Source: Syntrophomonas sp. DTU019 (lineage in GTDB: Bacteria > Bacillota > Syntrophomonadia > Syntrophomonadales > Syntrophomonadaceae). Taken from it: 64,000 nt of DNA. Below are positions 57,629 through 64,000 of this stretch, piece by piece. A program made the position numbers and the translations under genes. A model generated the notes under the pieces. The model saw only the letters and a list, made by a program, of their open reading frames with translations. It searched no databases and was not told the DNA's origin. The DNA is taken from positions 1-64,000 of the forward strand of contig CAJYDM010000006.1 of the NCBI GenBank assembly GCA_913757435.1, read 5' to 3'. Within the stretch, counting starts at the first letter, position 1; each line of letters begins with the position of its first letter.

Positions 57629-58828
57629 ATGAGCGAAATTTGTGACCAGAGTTGCGGAAGCTGCGGTGAGGACTGTGCCGAGAGAAAAGAATCGAGAACC
57701 AATTTTTTAGAACAGCCCCACGAACTGAGCAGTATAAAAAAGGTTATCGGAGTAGTCAGCGGCAAAGGCGGGGTAGGCAAGTCATTAGTCACCTCCATGC
57801 TGGCGGCAAGCATAAACCGGAAGGGATATAATACCGCCATACTGGATGCTGATGTGACCGGTCCATCTATACCAAAGGCATTCGGAATAACGAGTAAAGC
57901 AGGTAGTAATGCGCTTGGCTTGTTGCCGACTAAAAGTAAAGCCGGGATCGAAATCATGTCCATCAATATGCTGTTGAATAACGAAACCGATCCTGTAGTA
58001 TGGAGAGGGCCTATGCTGGCGGGAGCGGTCAAACAATTCTGGACCGATGTTATCTGGCATGATATCGACTTCATGTTTATCGATATGCCTCCAGGCACCA
58101 GCGATGTGCCTCTCACGGTATTCCAGTCCATAGCAGTCGATGGAATTATCATCGTTACTTCTCCCCAGGAGCTGGTTTCGATGATCGTGTCCAAAGCGGT
58201 CAAAATGGCCCAGATGATGAAAATCCCTATTATAGGTTTGGTGGAAAACATGTCATATTTCACCTGCCCTGATAATGGCAAAGATTATAAGATTTTTGGC
58301 GATAGCCACATCGACGAGATTGCCAGGCAGCACAATTTGAAAGTGCTAGCCAAGCTGCCAATTGATCCTGAAATTTCAGTTGCCTGCGACCGCGGTGATA
58401 TTGAATTATACGACGCCAAATGGATTGAACCTGCGGCTAATGAGCTAACCAGACTGGGGGTAAGAAAGATGTTGAAAATCGCTGTTGCAAGTGAAAATGG
58501 CAAAGTAACGGAACACTTCGGCCATTGTGAGAGTTTTATGGTATTCGATACTGAGAACAACCAGATAATCAATTCTGAAACCATTGCCAACCCCGGACAC
58601 CGGCCGGGATTTTTGCCCAACTTCCTATACGACAAAGGTGTCAACGTGATTATTTCCGGGGGAATGGGCAGTGGAGCTATAGATATTTTCAATGAGAAAG
58701 GGATACAGGTTATCGTAGGTGCGAGCGGCGATGCTCAAGCTGCGGTTACAGCGTATCTGCAAGGTGATTTGGTCTCCACCGGTTCAATATGCCAGCAACA
58801 CCAGCATCATGGGGAATGCGGGCATTGA
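57629..58828 (+). CDS. Mrp/NBP35 ATPase fused to a NifX-type domain
   Basis: 399 residues. N-terminal Cys cluster (CDQSCGSCGEDC), Mrp ATPase with GKGGVGKS (45-52), WRGPM and IDMPPGTSD, then from residue 281 a complete NifX/DiNase domain (MLKIAVASENGKVTEHFGHC), ending in a His/Cys-rich tail. The Mrp CxxC loop is reduced to a single Cys (CPDNG, 213). The NifX part starts with an internal ATG at 58469 preceded by GGGGGTAAG, so it might also be made separately. The family carries and transfers Fe-S clusters; resembles DVU2109 of the ORP cluster. Confidence 0.9.
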   Translation: MSEICDQSCGSCGEDCAERKESRTNFLEQPHELSSIKKVIGVVSGKGGVGKSLVTSMLAASINRKGYNTAILDADVTGPSIPKAFGITSKAGSNALGLLPTKSKAGIEIMSINMLLNNETDPVVWRGPMLAGAVKQFWTDVIWHDIDFMFIDMPPGTSDVPLTVFQSIAVDGIIIVTSPQELVSMIVSKAVKMAQMMKIPIIGLVENMSYFTCPDNGKDYKIFGDSHIDEIARQHNLKVLAKLPIDPEISVACDRGDIELYDAKWIEPAANELTRLGVRKMLKIAVASENGKVTEHFGHCESFMVFDTENNQIINSETIANPGHRPGFLPNFLYDKGVNVIISGGMGSGAIDIFNEKGIQVIVGASGDAQAAVTAYLQGDLVSTGSICQQHQHHGECGH

Positions 58829-58971
58829 TTCCCATTACCCGGAAAAATATCAAAAGTCCCTTGTAGAGCAATTTAAATAAGATGCGTTGTGAACGTATAA
58901 TAAACTATCTAACTGCATGATTTTGTAAGAATGCAATTGATTAATTTTAGTGATACAGGCGGAGGTATTGA

Positions 58972-59499
58972 ATGATTTATGCTTTTGATGGCAACACCCC
59001 CGAAATCGGGGAAGGTACTTATGTAAGTGAAACCGCGACCGTGATCGGAAATGTTAAAATAGGCGAGAGGTGTTATATCGGGCACGGGGCCATATTGCGC
59101 GGCGATTATGGTCGTATCGAGATCGGTTCGGAAACGGCGGTGGAAGAAGGGGTTATTATCCACGTTCCCCCGAATCTGATAAGCAGAATCGGAAACCGGG
59201 TTACATTTGGTCATGGTGCGATAGTCCATTCGGAAGAGATCGGTGATTGGGCTGTTATCGGCATGGGAGCCATAGTCAGTATCGGAACGCGTATAGGTAT
59301 GGGAGCTATTGTGGCCGAAGGCGCGGTTGTTAAGATGAATCAGATGATCCCGGACAGGGTGATGGCAGCTGGCAACCCGGCCAGGGTCATAAGAGAAATT
59401 GGGGAAAAGGATCTTAAGTTTTGGACCTGGGGAAAACAACTCTATGTCGATCTGGCCGAAAAGTACTTGCGCATCGGGATGCAGAAAATATCCGATTAA
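58972..59499 (+). CDS. Gamma-carbonic-anhydrase-like hexapeptide-repeat protein
   Basis: 175 residues of left-handed beta-helix repeats. Metal-ligand histidines are present as in gamma-class enzymes: IIHVPP, and HGAIVH with two. Ends with an alpha-helix (FWTWGKQLYVDLAEKYL). Such proteins (YrdA/PaaY group) bind Zn or Fe; many show weak or no carbonic anhydrase activity. GGCGGAGG ribosome site. Located between the Mrp fusion and the ParA-like gene. Confidence 0.85.
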   Translation: MIYAFDGNTPEIGEGTYVSETATVIGNVKIGERCYIGHGAILRGDYGRIEIGSETAVEEGVIIHVPPNLISRIGNRVTFGHGAIVHSEEIGDWAVIGMGAIVSIGTRIGMGAIVAEGAVVKMNQMIPDRVMAAGNPARVIREIGEKDLKFWTWGKQLYVDLAEKYLRIGMQKISD

Positions 59500-59541
59500 A
59501 ATCATAGTCCAATAATCATGTATTCGGGGGGAGCAGTGCCC

Positions 59542-60231
59542 ATGAAATTGGTTGCGGTTTTATCCAATCATACGGGCTGTGGCATTACAACCATACTGGT
59601 TAATCTGGCTTACGGATTGACAAAACAAGGTTGTCGGATTTTGATAATGGATCTGGCAAGAGACGAAAAGCTTCCTAAATGGTTGAAAACTTACGCAGAT
59701 GATCAGAAGACTAATAATCAAGCTTTGGACCGACACGGCAATGCCATATTCCATTCAAGGCTCGGTATCGATTTTATCAGTGGTGATATAGACTCTCTTG
59801 GGGAAGTGGCTTCTTCACAACTACAGGAGTACTCCGTATACGATTATATTTTTGCCAATTCCATATATTTGTTCGATAATCCGCTGTTTAGCCAGCGGGT
59901 GGATTATGTCATGGTATGTACCGATCTTAATCATGGCGATGAACTAGAGGAACTACAGGGTTTGGAAGAACATCTATCAGCATGGAGCGGGAAGTCTGAT
60001 CTGATTAAGCTCTTAATCCCAAATAAAATCAACACCAAGGAATGGGAGCACAACAGTCAGTATTTATTCTCCATGGCAGATCGGTACGGCTTTGAAAAGA
60101 TAGCAGATCCGATTCCACATTGTGAAAGAATACATGATTTGCCCCTGCAGGGGCATACCGTTTGGGACTTGAAACAAAAGAATCTACAGGAGGCGTTTAA
60201 CCGGCTGGTTGAAACGGTGCAGCAGATTTGA
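59542..60231 (+). CDS. ParA/MinD-like protein with degenerate P-loop
   Basis: 229 residues; ATG at 59542 follows GGGGGGAG, while an ATG at 59518 has none. The ParA/CpaE fold is recognisable (LVAVLSNHTGCGITTILVNLAYGLTKQG, LIMDLARDE), but the Walker A reads NHTGCGITT: both lysines of KGGxGKT are missing. It probably binds nucleotide poorly or not at all and may be a partner or regulator of the active MinD/Mrp ATPases upstream. The IS256 remnant begins 62 bases downstream. Confidence 0.65.
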   Translation: MKLVAVLSNHTGCGITTILVNLAYGLTKQGCRILIMDLARDEKLPKWLKTYADDQKTNNQALDRHGNAIFHSRLGIDFISGDIDSLGEVASSQLQEYSVYDYIFANSIYLFDNPLFSQRVDYVMVCTDLNHGDELEELQGLEEHLSAWSGKSDLIKLLIPNKINTKEWEHNSQYLFSMADRYGFEKIADPIPHCERIHDLPLQGHTVWDLKQKNLQEAFNRLVETVQQI

Positions 60232-60293
60232 GGAGCAAGTCGAGGGGAGCAGTTGTCAGAAGCTTCATCCGATAGTGGGGCGATGTCGCCTTA

Positions 60294-61402
60294 GGTTGTG
60301 AACATCCTTCAGTGTAAATGGAATAATCATCCTAAAATTTGACCATAATATTATTGCAGCATAAATCGGGCAACGCTGAGGAGCGACCTAACGCTCGCTG
60401 TGGCTTATACGGTGAGACGGCGGGCAATGAGTCTGCCGTTTTCACCACCGGTAAGCCCTGAGCGGGTAAACTCGGGAGTTTGAGGGCAGAGCCCTCAAAC
60501 CGCCTTATCCACTAACCTGTCTGCAAAGAATATCATAATCTGGCTGTACGCCATTGCCCAGTCCCTTGAAACGCGGAACAGTCCATTTCGTGATTTCCTT
60601 AGTCGAAAGAAATACCACTTTCCGGATTGAGTCATCTGTGGGGAAGATGGATTTTGTCTTCGTAAATTTCCGCACCATCCTGGTGGCACGCTTCCACTGC
60701 ATTTGTCGTATAAATCAAATGCCGGATTCAAAGTTCAGGATAATTGAAAAACGTGGATGAGTAGGTAGCCCAATTAGCATCCCAGGCCTAAAAATGGAGG
60801 AGTCTATCCCATTTTTCCCGGATTCTTCCTTGGCATACCATGCGTCGTCTAAATTTACTGCACCGTAGATTTTTTTTATGTCAGCGCAAAATGCTTTTTG
60901 GATCCTTATACTGCAAATTTAGTGGAATTGCGAATTGTGATGGACTATGCAAAGCTGTTGCTTTGTCCTTGGGAAAACATGGGGCATTTATGGCTTCGCC
61001 AAGTCCTCCATGGCCGGTTATGACAGGCGATAAAAATGTCTTGCACGCAATAATTTTTTCAGGTCGGAACAGATGGATGCGCAAAAAGCTTGATAGCCGG
61101 GCTCGCTGATCCAGATGCCCAGGATGTCTTTGGCCGCTCATAATGGCCAAGCACCGAGTAGACGCATTTGTTGATGATCTGACAGGATTGCGCTTTTGAA
61201 TACGATCCCGTCAAATAGATGATCGGGTAACACGACTCCAGCGGCCGATTCTGCCCATGTTCACTTCCGGGGAGGATTTGGTTATCTTAGAAATCAAATG
61301 GCCCAGATATGCCACAAGCCCCGTAAAATCCGGTCAGATTAAGGCCAATGTCGCGCATCATTCCTTTGAATACATCGCCATGATTTTATGTTCGATTTCA
61401 TC
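60294..61402 (-). mobile_element. Decayed second copy of the IS256 element
   Basis: Begins at the same terminus (GGTTGTGAAC) as the copy at 6027 and follows it to about the equivalent of 7150, where it stops abruptly in GATTTCATC. Long stretches are identical, broken by short clusters of substitutions and indels, so the transposase frame is destroyed. The right third is missing and is replaced by the IS1634-type element. Confidence 0.88.
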
Positions 61403-63240
61403 TAAGCTGAAAAGAATACCCGTGTAAATGCTGTAATATTAGTATTTATCGGGTATTTTTATATCCTCTACTGTATATCTAACGTATGTATGTTATAATA
61501 TGGTTATACTATACTTGGTTCATACGAGGGTGCAGGCATGAGCAGTCTACAGGTATATAACAGCCGAGGGATCAAATATGTGAGAATCGTGGAGTCTTAT
61601 CGGGATCCAGTTAATAAGAAGCCCAAGACCAGGGTACTTAAGGTATTAGGGCGTGCAGACGAATTGGAAGCGCAGGAGCCTGGAATTCTGAATCGTTTGC
61701 GCAGAGAATGCCGGGAGTCCAGGGCTTTCAACGAGAGTCTTAAACAAGAAGCAATATTTAAAGATATCCAGCATTACCTGGAAGGATCTGATAACGACGC
61801 TGCTAAAGGCTTTCCTATTCGTAATTACGGCGTTAAGGTATACGAGAGTATCTGGGATGAATTGAAACTTGATTACTTCTTCGATTATCGCCAGAAGCGT
61901 GATTCCAACCTTAAGTTCAAAGTCAAAGATACGACATCTATGCTCGTTTACTTCCGGTTGCTAAAACCGGCATCAAAGAAAAAGAGCTTTTGAACAAAAG
62001 GAGTTCTTTATCAACTCCAAGGAAATGAATTTAGAACAAATATACCGGAGTCTTTCTTTTCTTGCCAATGAAAAGAAATCTCTGAAAGGCACTTGAACAA
62101 GCAGCTATCACTTAAAATGACACGCAACCTTGGAGTTGCTTTCTACGATGTTACCACTTATTACTTTGAGTCAGTCAGAGCCGATGAACTTAAGAAGTTC
62201 GGTTATTCTAAAGACAACAAAGTAAATCAGGTCCAAGTCGTAATGGGGCTCTTAATTGACGATGAGGGCATCCCAATTAGCTATGAACTGTTCCCCGGAA
62301 ATACCAATGATTTTAAGACGCTGGTGCCAGTTATGGAATACTTACGGGAAACCTATGGCATAAAGAAGATTATAATAACCGCTGATCGTGGGCTAAATTC
62401 TAAACAGAACCTGGCCTACCTCAGGTCAAAAGGTTTTGATTATGTCATGGCATACAAAATCCGATCTGCAAGTAAAGCAATTAAGAACCTAGTTCTTGGG
62501 GACGAGGGCTACACTGTGGAGAGCCCGCAATTTAAATGGAAGGTCTGCAATTTTCAGAACAGTGTTAAGATTAATGGCGAAAAGTCTTGCTCGATGACAA
62601 TATGGTGATAACTTGGTCAGCTAAACGTGCTGAGAAAGACCGTAGAGACCGCGAACGATTGATAGAGAAGTCCCGGCGCCTTGTGGACTCCAAATCCAGT
62701 CTCAAAGCAGAAATGAAAAGGGTGGCAAAAAGTATGTGCAACTGGCCATTTTGATGACGATCACGTTTCATTCAACGAAAATCAGGTTGAAATGGATGCA
62801 CAATTCGATGGATATTATGGAATTCAAAGCTCGGACAAAGCCTGTCAGCGGCGCAGGTGATAGGATCTATCAAGGCCTTTGGAAGATTGAGGAGAGCTTC
62901 AGGGTTATGAAAAGCAATTTAGAGGCCAGACCCATCTTTGTTTGGACAGAATCGAGTATTCGCGGCCATTTCGTAATGTGCTACCTGGCTTTGGTAATCC
63001 AGCGGTATCTAGAATACAAACTCAGAAAAGAAAACTTGAGTTGTCTACCGAAAAGATCCAAGATGCTCTTCGAAGTGCTAATCTTACTGTTATTGATGAT
63101 GCAAAAAGCAACAGCTCATATTATCTAAAGAACCAATCAAATGAAGACTTTTCGGCAATCCTAAGTACTTTACAACTTCCTGAAATCTTACCGTATGGTA
63201 AACTGAAAGACATCCGCAAAGCTTAGATATACAATCCTAC
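61403..63240 (+). mobile_element. Decayed IS1634-type element
   Basis: Starts where the IS256 remnant ends. AATACCCG (61415-61422) and CGGGTATT (61450-61457) form a terminator-like hairpin before the transposase, a common guard against read-through. The right end lies near 63240, inside the DUF4363 gene. Terminal repeats were not identified, so both borders are approximate. Confidence 0.65.
61538..63226 (+). pseudogene. IS1634-family transposase, multiply frameshifted
   Basis: Pieces in different frames reassemble one DDE transposase: SRGIKYVRIVESYRDP (61538-61993), an AFYDVTTYYFES catalytic-Asp block and TADRGLNSKQN (62093-62608), KARTKPVSGAGDRIY with IYQGLWKIEESFRVMK (62736-63128), and the C-terminus LPYGKLKDIRKA (to 63226). 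At least three frame changes lie at about 61990, 62590 and 63040, so it is inactive. Confidence 0.85.
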
Positions 63241-63595
63241 AATTAAAAAGGGGCAGGTGTTCGATCATTAGCTTGATTTCTGACAGTTGTCCCAAAGCTA
63301 GAGCGGTATTTTGGCATTCCACATATTCTTTAAATTTAGCCATGGAAAATTCAATATTATCCATCTCAGAATGCTCTATATATATCGGCCACCAACCGGA
63401 TTGCTGCTCCCAAACCTGTTCTAGTCTATCGGTTTCCCCGGCCGCGACCGCCCAATCATTTTGACTTATTGCCCCGCTAACCAGTTCGATCTGCTCCAAG
63501 AGATGCTCGGAAGAAAGTTGCAGCTGCTGGTTGATGTACAGGCCACCTGAGATAATCAATGCCACTGTTACAATTATGCCTACCAATAATTTCAT
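63188..63595 (-). CDS. DUF4363 protein, C-terminus replaced by IS sequence
   Basis: 135 residues. N-terminal membrane anchor (KLLVGIIVTVALIISGGLY), then the DUF4363 helices (WAVAAGETDRLEQVWEQQ, WWPIYIEHSEMDNIEFSMAKFKEY, EIKLMIEHLP). After EHLP the sequence LFNCRIVYLSFADVF is read from the antisense of the IS1634-type element and overlaps the transposase end. So the natural ~15-residue tail is lost. The family is commonly paired with DUF421, as here. Confidence 0.78.
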   Translation of the reverse strand: MKLLVGIIVTVALIISGGLYINQQLQLSSEHLLEQIELVSGAISQNDWAVAAGETDRLEQVWEQQSGWWPIYIEHSEMDNIEFSMAKFKEYVECQNTALALGQLSEIKLMIEHLPLFNCRIVYLSFADVFQFTIR

Positions 63596-63621
63596 TTTCC
63601 GGTTCTCCTTGTTGCTGCCTG

Positions 63622-64000
63622 CTAACTGGATTTAAGCTGATAGTAAAACTTGCCTTTAGAATCGAGCATGGCGAATAATACCTGCCGGGGTGAATCAATT
63701 CCGGATTGGCGGAGCTCGTTTTCCAGCCAGTCCGAATCTATATTAGTCTTGGTCAGGTTCTGCTGCAGCACCTGGCCATCAATGATAAGGGTGGTGGGCA
63801 GTTGCTCCGCTTCAGGCTGAATATTTAGATCCTCTGGCCGCACCGCTCGTTTTTCTGATTTGAGGATAACGCTGATCTGGCCGCTGGTTTCCAAAATGGC
63901 ATATTCGACGTCATCGATATCAGCTACGTCTTTCAGCCGCAACTGTTCCAAAAGGTCATTTATATTGTAGCGCGCCCTTCTGAGTTCGCTCTCCACAATT
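63622..64000 (-). CDS. DUF421 (YetF-like) membrane protein, C-terminal part
   Basis: The frame is open to the window edge; the N-terminal membrane helices lie outside. Visible is the cytoplasmic YetF C-terminal domain: RRARYNINDLLEQLRLKDVADIDDVEYAILETSG in part, then a second strand-helix unit (TLIIDGQVLQQNL). A GTG at 63996 could mimic a start, but the family has ~80 more residues before this. Often linked with DUF4363 and DUF1657 proteins in spore formers. Confidence 0.82.
   Translation of the reverse strand, partial: IVESELRRARYNINDLLEQLRLKDVADIDDVEYAILETSGQISVILKSEKRAVRPEDLNIQPEAEQLPTTLIIDGQVLQQNLTKTNIDSDWLENELRQSGIDSPRQVLFAMLDSKGKFYYQLKSS

Noticed and set aside
55475-58828. Nitrogen-fixation gene cluster
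   Set aside because: NifX-type domains alone are not nif; no nifH, nifD, nifK or nifB is visible, and the MinD-ferredoxin pair points to an ORP-like cluster.
60495-61150. Short frames in the second IS256 copy
   Set aside because: They are fragments of a broken transposase and its antisense, not separate genes.

Overview
The window looks like a chromosomal segment of an anaerobic, probably spore-forming Firmicute (Clostridia; a Syntrophomonadaceae-like lineage is my best guess). The clues are indirect: a DUF421 (YetF)/DUF4363 gene pair, a DUF1657 protein, a secreted protein ending in a copper-amine-oxidase-N-type stalk domain, the three-part PurS/PurQ/small-PurL system, GatCAB, strong AGGAGG-type ribosome binding sites, and a cluster of MinD/Mrp-type ATPases with ferredoxin and NifX-like proteins. 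No rRNA, tRNA or CRISPR array was recognised.

Layout. 1-3.9 kb (minus): a TetR regulator followed by a McrBC-type restriction pair (McrB-like AAA+ GTPase with winged-helix and EVE domains; McrC nuclease cut by the window edge). 4.0-7.6 kb: a divergent heavy-metal P-type ATPase whose 3' end was replaced by an IS256-family element with a clean 8-bp target duplication. 7.6-18.3 kb: single genes (CPBP protease, acetyltransferase, serine hydrolase, methyltransferase, secreted FN3/stalk protein, BCCT transporter, DUF2200 protein, IS3 element, cupredoxin lipoprotein). 18.6-23.4 kb: a surface-polysaccharide locus with two homopolymer frameshifts and a truncated polymerase/ligase remnant. 23.5-25.2 kb: a hydrolase and a pyridoxal kinase. 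25.3-27.8 kb (minus): argG-argH.

28.1-32.2 kb is the most interesting part: a nitrogen-assimilation operon of gdhA (NADP-type glutamate dehydrogenase), a half-length DapF-like protein lacking the catalytic cysteine, a class I glutamine synthetase, and an ANTAR-domain regulator with a degenerate receiver. The gdhA leader carries an intrinsic terminator overlapped by an alternative hairpin whose six-base loop has A at position 1 and G at position 4, the hallmark recognised by ANTAR antiterminators. This suggests the operon encodes its own RNA-binding regulator. purC-purS-purQ-purL and gatC-gatA-gatB follow (32.3-39.8 kb).

40-51.5 kb: a secreted Ig-like protein, five tandem GC-rich palindromic repeats, a minus-strand trehalose module (fused OtsA-OtsB, a GH65 phosphorylase, a beta-phosphoglucomutase), a DUF1657 protein, a PurF-like protein with degenerate glutaminase residues (Ser instead of the nucleophilic Cys), and an acyl-CoA synthetase. 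51.5-53.2 kb: an IS1182-family element. 53.3-60.2 kb: two membrane proteins, then a cluster (DUF5320, DUF134, NifX-like, two MinD-ferredoxin ATPases, an Mrp-NifX fusion, a gamma-carbonic-anhydrase-like protein, a ParA-like protein with a degenerate P-loop). It resembles the ORP (orange protein) cluster of Desulfovibrio and sits behind a promoter bracketed by two identical 12-bp palindromes. 60.3-63.2 kb: a decayed second IS256 copy abutting a decayed IS1634-type element that truncates a DUF4363 gene. The right edge cuts into a DUF421 gene.
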